Assembly: GCA_012934845.2 (NCBI GenBank)
Contig: WNNJ02003526.1
Location: 124,001-188,000 of the forward strand
DNA from: Pomphorhynchus laevis
Lineage: Eukaryota; Acanthocephala; Palaeacanthocephala; Echinorhynchida; Pomphorhynchidae
Direction: 5' to 3'
Length of the DNA: 64,000 bases
Below, piece after piece: positions 1 to 8,124 of the stretch (position 1 is its first letter; the number at the start of each line of letters is the position of its first letter). The translations under genes and the position numbers were made by a program. A model generated the notes under the pieces. The model made no database searches, was not told the origin of the DNA, and was given only the letters and a program-made list of their open reading frames with translations.

Positions 1-505
1 CTAGAGCAGCGTGTATTTGGCCCAGCTGCTATTTTGGGTCGAGGAATAGGGGCTGAAACTTCATAACATAACGGGTTCTTCCTGATGATTTATATTCCTT
101 ATTCGCTTACATCGTATATTATTTAATAGCCAATTTATAAAAATTGATTTTTATTACTAATTTGAATAATTCTAGAGCAGCGTGTATTTTGCCCAGCTGC
201 TATTTTGGGTCGAGGAATAGGGGGCCGAAACTTCATAACATAACGGGTTCTTTCTGATGATTTATATTCCTTATTCGCTTACATCGTATATTATTGAATA
301 GTCAATTCATATAAATTGATTTTTATTACTAATTTGAATAATTCTAGAGCAGCGTGTATTTGGCCTGCCTGCTATTTTGGGTCGAGGAATATGAGCCGAA
401 ACTTCATAAGATAGCAGTTCTTCCTGATGATTTCTATTCCTTATTCGCTTACATTATATATTATTGAATAGTCATGTCATAAAAATTGATTTTTATTACT
501 AAAAA
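1..505 (+). repeat. Tandem array of dispersed repeat D1, about 172-bp period
   Basis: Three head-to-tail copies begin at about 1, 172 and 344. Each starts near CTAGAGCAGCGTGTATTT, passes through a GGGTCGAGGAATAG block, a GAAAC, a CTGATGA and ends in a T-rich ATTGATTTTTATT tract. Copies 1 and 2 are nearly identical and copy 3 is more diverged. The first copy may continue left of the window. The third copy runs into the 3' end of LINE copy A. The same family recurs at 2,284, 7,782, 13,540, 25,145, 26,719 and 60,425. Confidence 0.85.
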
Positions 506-577
506 AAGTATTTATTTTAACGTGGCAAATGCGTGCCAGCGCACGCTTACATGACCACAACAAAACAAGACTGTGAA

Positions 578-1411
578 TCAGGTGTCGAGAAGGTGTGAAC
601 GGAGGAGGTGTTTGAATGTGATAAAGGAGGGGGCGCGGCGGACGTCGAGAGGGAGTTGATTCCAGGCGAGTGAGGCGGCGACGAGAAAGGATCGGAGACC
701 GTAGTTGTTGGAGTAATTAGGAACGTGGAGTAAGAGGGTATGACAGGAACGAAGCGATAGCGAGGTGGGGCGAGTATCGTCTAAGAAAGGAAGGTTGATG
801 AACGATGGGGAGTCGACAGCGATGAGACGAAAGGTAACGAGAAGAAGGCGGAGTTTGATGCGGATGTGAATGGTGGGCCAGGAGAGTTGGGCAAAATATG
901 TGGATGTGTGGTCGAAGCGACGGAGACGAAAGCGCACTCGAACTGCGGTGTTGATTATTCGTTTTAGGGGTAGGATGATGGATTTTGGAGAATTGGCGAA
1001 AAGGCTAAGGCAGTAATCGATTTTAGGGAAAAGAAGCGATGAAAGAAGAGACATACAAGAACGGAAGTCGATAAGGGGGCGGATACGGCGGATGTCACGG
1101 AGAATTAAGTTAGATGAGCGGACCTTGTCACGGACGAAGGGTTTAAGGGAAAGGTGATCATCGAAATGGAAGCCTAAGAAAGTGAGATTGTGGACTATGG
1201 GGATGATCGATGAGGCAAAATATACAGTGGGAGGAGATATGTTTGGTTTACGGGGGAGGATCCACATTATTTTGGACTTTTTGGGGTTTAGAACAAGATG
1301 GAGATTGGAGAGACGTTTGTAGATAGAAGAAAGACAGTTGGAGGCAGAAATGCCGATATCGTGAATGCGATGTGCGGGTGCATGAGCATAGATTAGAATG
1401 TCATCTGATTG
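578..1411 (-). pseudogene. LINE copy A: C-terminal remnant of reverse transcriptase ORF2
   Basis: The open part (1,267-578, 229 codons) matches the post-catalytic region of copy B ORF2 almost throughout: a block on FVRDKVRSS, then IDYCLSLF, then the family C-terminal RSFLVAA and WNQLP motifs. Between 1,270 and 1,411 the match continues up to the YAHAP region but with frame breaks. The catalytic YADD, fingers and endonuclease are absent because of the internal deletion at about 1,411. It therefore cannot encode a working enzyme. Confidence 0.8.
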
Positions 1412-2113
1412 AAATGTTCTTTAAAAAGGATGGTTTATCCGCAGGGACAATAGATGAGAGGATAGATCTGAAGGCGGAAACATCGTGGTCTAGACGTGTT
1501 TGTGGAGATAAGGAGTTAGAAGGCGTGATATTAGTGACAATGACGCAACGATCGCGAGAAGCAAAGCGCTTCCGTAAAGGAGAACGACTGACGTGAGTAG
1601 GTGAGATCACGATAGAAGAGCTGGCAGTTGATGATTTGGAGGGATTTGGTTTGACGACGGGAGACATAGAGGATAATGATAATAAAGAGGGTGGCAAGCG
1701 ATGTGAGGAAAGGTTATGAGTGGAAGGATAGTGGAGGTTGGTGGAGGTGATTTTGATTGATGGATGCAAGGTATTGAGAAACGAGACGGGAAGGACGGGA
1801 CGTTTTGCGGCTCCTTCACTGTCTCAGTAGATGTATCAGAAATTTGAGAAATTCGATCATGCTGCGATGCCATTTCCAATTGCTCTAAGCGTTTTATTAA
1901 CAAGTTGATTTGTTTCGCCGCACAGAATCCGTAGTAGAACGGTGGCCCGCCACAAGTTTTCTGACCCAAAGCACAATTATGTGTTACTGATGTTCAGATT
2001 TGACAGCCGCTAGCGGAGCATTCCACTTGTATGTTCTCGAGCTTGCCGGTTTTATCGGTATCAACAGAGATTGCTCGCTTGGCTTTTGGTAGATTTTTCT
2101 TCTTGGCTCCCAT
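1412..2113 (-). pseudogene. LINE copy A: ORF1 remnant
   Basis: ATG at 2,113 starts a basic N-terminus followed by the family cysteine motif C-x4-C-x2-W, but the tryptophan codon is TGA, so the frame is cut after about 40 codons. It reopens as GQKTCGGPPFYYGFC and continues through a region rich in Pro and Ser (1,969-1,607) and, after a frame change, into the conserved block SRDRCVIV and LDHDVSAFRSIL that copy B ORF1 also has. The reading then ends at the deletion junction. It is ORF1, the presumed RNA-binding protein of this LINE family, broken by one nonsense codon, at least one frameshift and a C-terminal deletion. Confidence 0.7.
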
Positions 2114-2283
2114 TAACTGTAGTTTGCAATAGTTTACAATTTTTAAAACTGCGCTCCTTGTCTACAAAAATGCTCTTTGTATATAAAATAGATTTAGGTT
2201 CTTTTTCTGTTGTTTGTAAGTAGTTGTTAGTTAGCAGTGTGTGTTTAAGTGTAAGTAGTTTAAGTGTAAGTAGTGTAAGTAGT

Positions 2284-2410
2284 CGAGTAATAGGGGCCGA
2301 AACTTCATAACATAACGGGTTCTTTCTGATAATTTATATTCCTTATTCGATTACATCGTATATTATTTAATAGTCAATTCATAAAAATTGATTTTTATTT
2401 GAAATTTTAA
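2284..2410 (+). repeat. D1 repeat copy
   Basis: It matches the 1-505 array from the GTCGAGTAATAGGGGCCGAAAC block through CTGATAA to the T-rich ATTGATTTTTATTTG end. It lies directly 5' of LINE copy A, so copy A appears to sit inside or between D1 copies. Confidence 0.8.
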
Positions 2411-2683
2411 TAATAAATTATATCGTTATATAAATATTAATCGTATCAAACCGTATATAATTACTTGTTATTTATGATTATTTATTTGTATTTCCTAAGG
2501 AAAGAAATCAGATCAGTTAAATGATTCGACATATTTTATATTATTCATAAATTAAAAATAAAAATAAATAATTATAAAAATAAATAACTGGGAATATTAA
2601 TCACGAATAATTCTCTCACCATGACCTATCAAGTAGGATTTAATAGCACTCTTATATAAATTGAACACAATTGCTGGTAGTAA
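2411..2683. other. AT-rich spacer
   Basis: There is no coding signal. At 2,508-2,530 lies a short match to the far end of longer D1 copies (ATCAGATCAGTTAAATGATTC), as also seen near 7,328 and 26,719. Confidence 0.5.
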
Positions 2684-2753
2684 TATTATTATTATTATCA
2701 AGTTCAGACTTAGCCATAAGGCTTTAAGCCGATCACACAATACAGAAAAAAGA

Positions 2754-5720
2754 TCAACCAAATGGGTAGGTTAGAAAAGGTGACAAATCAGCCTGGACGT
2801 ATATCCAACGTCGAACCCTGTTTTTGAAAGCGAGGAAATTGGTGATGGCAGCGATAGGTTCAGGCAAACTATTCCAAACATCTACTGCCCGTTCAGACAG
2901 TCTGTAAAATTTTCGCAGCTTACCCGGTAATTTTTTAAAAAGCATCTTACAATGGCCTCGCAATCTCGAATTATCTCGAAATCTAACTACACCCAAAGGA
3001 AAGCCATCAGCTGAATGTACAATTTTCCAAAGTGTAATCAGATCAAGAAAAAGATACCGATACCTCACTGATAAAACGTTCAAACATCTTAATCTTGAAA
3101 TAAAGCTTCCTTGACAACACATCCGAGAAGCTCGTCTCATTACACTTTCCAAGTTATTCAACTCACTCCTGGTCGTTGGAAAGGTTGCCTGTACACAATA
3201 CTCAAGATGTGGTCTTACTAGGGCACAATAAAGTTTGGCGAAGATTTGCGGCGATAATTTTGCAAAAGTCATTTTTATGCAGTATAAGGCACGTATCGCT
3301 TTTAACCGCGCGTGATCACTATTTGCTCTTGTCTTTAGCGATTCGTGAATTATCACTCCCAGGTCGGGATGTTCTGAGACTCGCTTGATTGAGTGTCCAT
3401 TTATTTTGTAATCGAAATGAGTTTTATCTCTACCCAATCTGATCCATACACATTTTGTCGCGTTGAGTATCAAGCCAGTGCTATTACACCAAGTCCCGAT
3501 ACGGTTAAGGTCACATTGTAAAAATTCACAATCCGCCTCGTTTTGGGTTGTTGCCCATATTTTAACATCGTCAGCAAATGCCAGGTGAGGACACTTTAAC
3601 CTTAGGAGTAGGTCATTCAAAAAGATGATAAAGAGAAGTGGACCTAGGACCGTGCCCTGAGGAACACCCGAATGAACACGTCGAGCTGTTGACAAAACTT
3701 CATCTAATCGCACAACGAATGATCGATCCTCGAGAAATGTCTTAATCCAGTTGCAAATTGTCGTAGGTACACCGTAATGACGTAGTAGTGAATCTAAACC
3801 AGCATGTGGAACTCTATCAAAGGCCTTAGAGAAATCAAGAAATATTATATCAACTGTAAGACCCGAACTAAGAGCAGCTACCCAATGTTCGCGAGCATTC
3901 AACAGATTAGTTAGGCACGAGCGACCAGGTCGGAAGCCGTGCTGAGAATCATCAAGAATTTGATATAAATTTAGATGTTCACGTATTCTCTTCGCAATGA
4001 GTCTCTCCATAATTTTAGAAATAACACTGGTAAGACTAATTGGTCTAAAATCTGAACAAGTTAGTGCCAACTGTTTCTTTGGAATAGGTACAACAATTGC
4101 CCTTTTCCAATCATCAGGAATCCACGAATACTGTAAGCTTCGATGAAATAGAGACGTAAGGCTTGGAGCAATAATGTGCGACAGAGTACGCAAAAGAAAA
4201 GGGGATACACCATCTGGTCCTGCAGAGCCAAAACTATTTAATTTATGGAGTTCAGACTGAACTTCAATGACATTAATAGGAGATATTGGTAAGTTAGATT
4301 GTAAGTTGGGCGGGTACTGTATCTGGTCAATATTCGATTGCGAGGATGGAGATACTACAAAACTGCTTGCAAGAGCTTCCACAATAGCCTCCTTGTCAAC
4401 TACATCACCACTTTCTAAACGTACACAATTAATCGTAGAAGGTAGGATTCGACGATGTCTAACGTATGCCCAAAAACGTTTAGGTGACCTGTTAATGTCA
4501 GAAGCAATACCCTCTTCAAATGTTTTTCTTTTTGAGCGTTTTAGTTGGTTGCATAGATTGCGAAGAGTTTTGTACTCACGGTGCGTAACAGTGTTACGTT
4601 GAGAGATTCGCCATAATCGATTTCTTTCCTTTATCGTAGTCTCCAACTCATTGTCGAACCACAATGGCGTTGTCGTCTTGTAAGCCCTATTTCTTATTGG
4701 TGCAAACGTATCCGAAATGGTTATGAGGTTACTGGTCACTAACGATAAATGATCATCAATTGGAAGATCAGCAGATCCGAAGTTCAGCTGATGACTATAG
4801 AGTTGGAGATCTTCCACATTTACTCGATTCCAATTACGCTTTCCGATGCCACTGCACTTAGATCGTCGTTGTAAAGTGTGAGCAATCTGTACTGAAATCA
4901 CACAATGGTCACTGGTTCCTAAAGGAGACTCGAAATCAACTCTGATTACATCTTCAATGCGCTTGGTAAACCCAAGATCTAATATTGTCTCTGGTTGAGA
5001 CGATATACATGTTGGCTGATTAATATGTTGGATCAGGAGAAGTTCTGCCAGCAAGAATTCAGCAAGCTCGCAGTTTTCGACATTATAGTAATACCGGTTG
5101 TTACTAATCCAGTTAACTTGAGGAAGATTAAAATCCCCAATAAGGAAGAAATAATTTGAGGAGCAGAATGATCTTAACTGATTTTTCAGAAGATCTAACT
5201 GTGTATGAACTGAGGGTGATCTGTATACGACGCAGATATCTATTGAACAATGAGTATCATTGACGCAGAATGACAATAACTCGAATGAATAGTGATCATC
5301 GCACAATTCAGTAATCTTCGTAATTGATAAGGTGTTTTTAATATAAGCAGCAACACCCCCGCCACGACGACCTGCAACTCTATCTGCTCTCAAAAGTCGA
5401 TACCCAGAGATAGCCATAAGGTCATCATTAATTTGATAATGAAGCCATGACTCAGAAATGCAAAACACGTCAAAATCTTTAAAAGATATAAACTGCTGCA
5501 CTTCAGACAATTGAGCAGGTAAGCTTCTGATATTGGAGTAACCTACCACCAGAGGACATTCATTATTACATATTCTCTCTGAACAATTAGATGGCAACTT
5601 CCTTTCCAAACATATATCCACTAGATGTCCAATCATGGCGTTGTAAGGTCTAGAGAAAGATTGATCGATCTCCATCGAACTGCAGGACGCCACCTCACAA
5701 CCCGAAAATTTCGAATGCAC
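2754..5720 (-). CDS. LINE ORF2: endonuclease and reverse transcriptase
   Basis: This 988-residue ORF2 of LINE copy C nicks target DNA and copies the element's RNA into it. An AP-like endonuclease fills about residues 58-280, with N63, E90, GDFN at 195-198 and SDH at 270-272. The reverse transcriptase lies at about 535-800: the RPISL block at 559-563, the catalytic Asp at 629 in DFSKAFD, SGVPQG at 684-689 and FADD at 715-718. FADD in place of YADD is common in CR1-like enzymes. A CR1-type C-terminal region follows with RPHLEYC and the final VWNSLP and FKNRV motifs. No internal stop is present. ORF2 starts inside the end of ORF1 in another frame, so translation by frameshift or reinitiation is likely (inference). 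The exact start is uncertain, because a second Met lies 15 codons in. Confidence 0.93.
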   Translation of the reverse strand: MHSKFSGCEVASCSSMEIDQSFSRPYNAMIGHLVDICLERKLPSNCSERICNNECPLVVGYSNIRSLPAQLSEVQQFISFKDFDVFCISESWLHYQINDDLMAISGYRLLRADRVAGRRGGGVAAYIKNTLSITKITELCDDHYSFELLSFCVNDTHCSIDICVVYRSPSVHTQLDLLKNQLRSFCSSNYFFLIGDFNLPQVNWISNNRYYYNVENCELAEFLLAELLLIQHINQPTCISSQPETILDLGFTKRIEDVIRVDFESPLGTSDHCVISVQIAHTLQRRSKCSGIGKRNWNRVNVEDLQLYSHQLNFGSADLPIDDHLSLVTSNLITISDTFAPIRNRAYKTTTPLWFDNELETTIKERNRLWRISQRNTVTHREYKTLRNLCNQLKRSKRKTFEEGIASDINRSPKRFWAYVRHRRILPSTINCVRLESGDVVDKEAIVEALASSFVVSPSSQSNIDQIQYPPNLQSNLPISPINVIEVQSELHKLNSFGSAGPDGVSPFLLRTLSHIIAPSLTSLFHRSLQYSWIPDDWKRAIVVPIPKKQLALTCSDFRPISLTSVISKIMERLIAKRIREHLNLYQILDDSQHGFRPGRSCLTNLLNAREHWVAALSSGLTVDIIFLDFSKAFDRVPHAGLDSLLRHYGVPTTICNWIKTFLEDRSFVVRLDEVLSTARRVHSGVPQGTVLGPLLFIIFLNDLLLRLKCPHLAFADDVKIWATTQNEADCEFLQCDLNRIGTWCNSTGLILNATKCVWIRLGRDKTHFDYKINGHSIKRVSEHPDLGVIIHESLKTRANSDHARLKAIRALYCIKMTFAKLSPQIFAKLYCALVRPHLEYCVQATFPTTRSELNNLESVMRRASRMCCQGSFISRLRCLNVLSVRYRYLFLDLITLWKIVHSADGFPLGVVRFRDNSRLRGHCKMLFKKLPGKLRKFYRLSERAVDVWNSLPEPIAAITNFLAFKNRVRRWIYVQADLSPFLTYPFG

Positions 5721-6868
5721 AGATTCGATTCACCGTTTTGCAGCCTGTAATGAAGTTCCGCCTTGATATCCTTCAATTTTTGCCTGTCTTCGAGAGAAAG
5801 ATCACGTAAAATTCGTATTTTGTTACCTTTAAGTCGATAACCACGGTCTAAAAGACACTTTGCTTGCTCTGCCGATCCTAACACAACCTTTAGCAATCGT
5901 GATCTATCGTTTTTCTTACCCAACCTATAGAGCTGCCTTACTAAAATAGACGATGCGACCTCTTCCTCACCTTTTTCGAGCAAATTAGAAAAGAACACAC
6001 GTAAACCGGCAATATCATCATCAAGCCGCTCCTGTGCACTTGAGGCTGATGACTCATCTAAACCCCAAATAAGTATGTTACAGCCCCTATTTAATGTATG
6101 ATTGCGATCTGTGTGACTTTTATTATCAAAATACGTTTTTTTGCTGAAAGAATCGCTGCCGTCACCACCCTCATCCGGTTTGCTTCTTGCGTCTCGCCCT
6201 TGTTCCATCTCATTTGAACAAATACACTTGAAAGCTGAGTGAACATTATCTATATCGACGTCTGTATCATTGTGTGAAGCTCGTTCATCGGTGACTCCAG
6301 TTATACCGATTTCATTGCGATAATCATTAATCACCGATATAGACGATACTTCGTAATTGTCCGATACCTTCAAAGCATCATTGTCCAGCGACACCGACGG
6401 CTCACCACTAACAACCGATATTGACGACGCACTATTGCCTTCAAATTTCTTACTCAACGTTTGCATCACGCGTGAATTTGGATGACCTTTTTTCCAGATA
6501 CGGGATGAACTTGGTATTTCGCTATTTGTATTTTTAGTGTTCTGAACGTGAAACTCTTGAATGGGTATATCTTTATAGGTATCTGATTCGCCAGAACTTT
6601 GTACTTCCCGATCGATGCAACTTTTTGAATATGTGTTCCTTTCCGAAGCATTTGTAGATATTTTCTCGTCACAATGGCCCTTCAAATGAATTAGCAAAGA
6701 TGCGCAGCAGTACCCACAGTAAAATGATTTATTCGATAGCGCAGATTTCTTTTCCTCCGGAAACGATACACTTGTCCACACACTACAATCTTCACTAGAA
6801 CATTGAATCTGATGATCCACAAACTTTGTTGCAATAGCTCGCTTTGTAGTCTTCCTCTGTTTGACCAT
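5633..6868 (-). CDS. LINE ORF1 protein (putative RNA-binding)
   Basis: This 411-residue ORF precedes ORF2 and overlaps it by 88 nt. It starts with a basic N-terminus and a cysteine motif C23-x4-C28-x2-W31-x19-C51-x2-C54 that looks like a PHD/zinc-ribbon finger and is shared with copies A and B. The middle (about 60-255) is acidic, Ser-rich and low in complexity. The C-terminal third (about 262-411) resembles LINE ORF1 C-terminal domains: NILIWGLDES, then LDDDIAGLRVFF, then IRILRDLSLEDRQKL. By analogy it should bind element RNA and act as a chaperone in the RNP. The fold assignment is inferred and no stop interrupts it. Confidence 0.88.
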   Translation of the reverse strand: MVKQRKTTKRAIATKFVDHQIQCSSEDCSVWTSVSFPEEKKSALSNKSFYCGYCCASLLIHLKGHCDEKISTNASERNTYSKSCIDREVQSSGESDTYKDIPIQEFHVQNTKNTNSEIPSSSRIWKKGHPNSRVMQTLSKKFEGNSASSISVVSGEPSVSLDNDALKVSDNYEVSSISVINDYRNEIGITGVTDERASHNDTDVDIDNVHSAFKCICSNEMEQGRDARSKPDEGGDGSDSFSKKTYFDNKSHTDRNHTLNRGCNILIWGLDESSASSAQERLDDDIAGLRVFFSNLLEKGEEEVASSILVRQLYRLGKKNDRSRLLKVVLGSAEQAKCLLDRGYRLKGNKIRILRDLSLEDRQKLKDIKAELHYRLQNGESNLCIRNFRVVRWRPAVRWRSINLSLDLTTP

Positions 6869-6944
6869 GATGTTTGATATTGGTTCTTCGGTATAATTGG
6901 AACCAATAGTTGTATGTTTATAAGAATTGTAATTTGTGTATTTA

Positions 6945-7082
6945 CTTTAGATTGTTAGTACTTTAATAATCCTGTTAGTACTTTAATAATTGTTTGTTTA
7001 TCAGAAACCAAATTTTTTTAAGGAAAAAAAATTTCTGAGTAAACAATAGCGAAAAATATATGAGTAAACAATAGCGAAAAAT
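6945..7082. repeat. Short direct repeats at the 5' end of LINE copy C
   Basis: GTTAGTACTTTAATA occurs at about 6,953 and 6,973, and GAGTAAACAATAGCGAAAAA occurs at about 7,036 and 7,061. Copies A and B also have short tandem repeats at their 5' ends, so these may be promoter or transposition-related. Confidence 0.6.
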
Positions 7083-7120
7083 GCGCAATTACACAATGGG
7101 ACGAACTTGAAAGCACTCTG

Positions 7121-7288
7121 ATGGGCAGATCTCAGTGGATATATCTGTACACTAACAATAACGTATACTACGAATCAACAAACGACATCTATAGGTATAT
7201 TAAAAATGGTCGGGAATTTAAAATAAAATTGATTAGAGATTCAAATATTATAAGAGTCAATGGTATTTTTATAGAACAAGAAATTTGA
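7121..7288 (+). other. Small orphan ORF, 55 codons, unknown
   Basis: ATG at 7,121 opens a frame ending in TGA at 7,286-7,288. The frame is also open upstream to about 7,040. The product is rich in Tyr, Asn, Ile and Lys (starts MGRSQWIYLYTNNNVYYEST) and is less biased than the surrounding DNA. I recognise no family. It lies immediately 5' of LINE copy C and could be a fragment of a gene or element into which the LINE inserted. Chance is also possible in DNA this AT-rich. Confidence 0.25.
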
Positions 7289-7327
7289 TTGAGAATTACT
7301 TTTAAATATCAAATGATAATAAAATTA

Positions 7328-8100
7328 TCAGATCAGTTAGCTAAGTCTACGCATTTTGTACTATAAATTAAAAATAATAATAACATAAATAATTTCAAAT
7401 AATTAATAGTAAATAATAATTTAATATTTTATATAATTTATATACAATGGATTAAATAAAAATATAAATTAAAAATAGTAATAAGTATTTTAAACTTACT
7501 ACCTAAATTTTATAAGGAAATAATTGTTAAAAAATAATGACTAAATAATTAAATAATAAATTACTATAAATTATAAATAATTGTTATAAGATTTTATATA
7601 ATATATATTAAGTTAAAATAATAAATTGAAATCTAGAATAAAAGTGAATTTTATATGTTCCTATAGGGTTGTTAAGGGTCATTACTCAAAATCGTGTAGA
7701 TGATCTCCGTATCATTAAGTTCAAAAGTACAATATTTAAGCTTCTAGAAATTGAAAGTAATTAAAATTTAAATATTTAATTAATCAGATAAGCTAATCGA
7801 GTCTACTTTTATACAGTAATATAAATTTTATACAATATATAAATTTATTATTTATTAATAATAAATAGTTATATAATATTAATACCAAATATACTAAGGT
7901 CATTATACAATTTATATTTATATCAAGTTAAAATAAAAAATTGAAATTTTAAATTAAATTCAATTCGTATGAATTGACTAATAAATAGCAGACGATTTAT
8001 CAGAATAAAAATTTAAGGTCATCAGGAGTAACTGCTGTATTATCAGATTTCGGTCCTTATTCCTCGACCCAGGATGGCAGCGGGGCAAATACATGCTAAT
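7328..8100 (-). repeat. Two long D1-related AT-rich copies
   Basis: One copy starts at 7,328 with ATCAGATCAGTTAGCTAAGT and runs to about 7,680. The second starts at 7,782 with a similar block and runs to 8,100, ending in the recognisable D1 core (CATCAGGAGTAACTG, TTTCGGTCCTTATTCCTCGA, GCAAATACATGCT). These show the full element is about 310-320 bp: the D1 core at one end and an ATCAGNTNAGCTAATNGAGTC block at the other, joined by A/T-rich sequence. Confidence 0.7.
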
Positions 8101-8124
8101 AATAATATAATAATACAAATTCAT

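Larger units (their letters stand above)
510..2290 (-). mobile_element. LINE copy A, CR1/L2-group, internally deleted
   Basis: This is a minus-strand non-LTR retrotransposon of the same family as copy B (8,125-12,540). The 3' terminus at about 515-550 carries the family stem-loop. Going 5' it holds the C-terminal part of the reverse transcriptase ORF, then at about 1,411 jumps directly into ORF1. By alignment with copy B the junction joins the equivalents of about 9,022 and 11,395, so roughly 2.4 kb (the endonuclease and most of the RT) is missing. The 5' end (2,113-2,285) contains short repeats of TAAGTGTAAGTAG. A D1 copy abuts its 5' side. Confidence 0.8.
2684..7000 (-). mobile_element. LINE copy C, CR1/L2-group, both ORFs intact
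   Basis: This non-LTR retrotransposon has ORF1 (6,868-5,633) and ORF2 (5,720-2,754) open, overlapping by 88 nt in different frames. The 3' end, left of 2,754, has a short untranslated tail with a GGCTTAAAGCC palindrome and ends in a TAA/ATT microsatellite at about 2,684-2,700, a typical way for CR1-group elements to end. The 5' end is marked by short direct repeats at 6,950-7,082. It is the most complete transposon in the window. Target duplications were not found with certainty. Confidence 0.85.

Noticed and set aside
3176-4602. Plus-strand ORFs within LINE copy C
   Set aside because: Antisense shadows of the intact ORF2.
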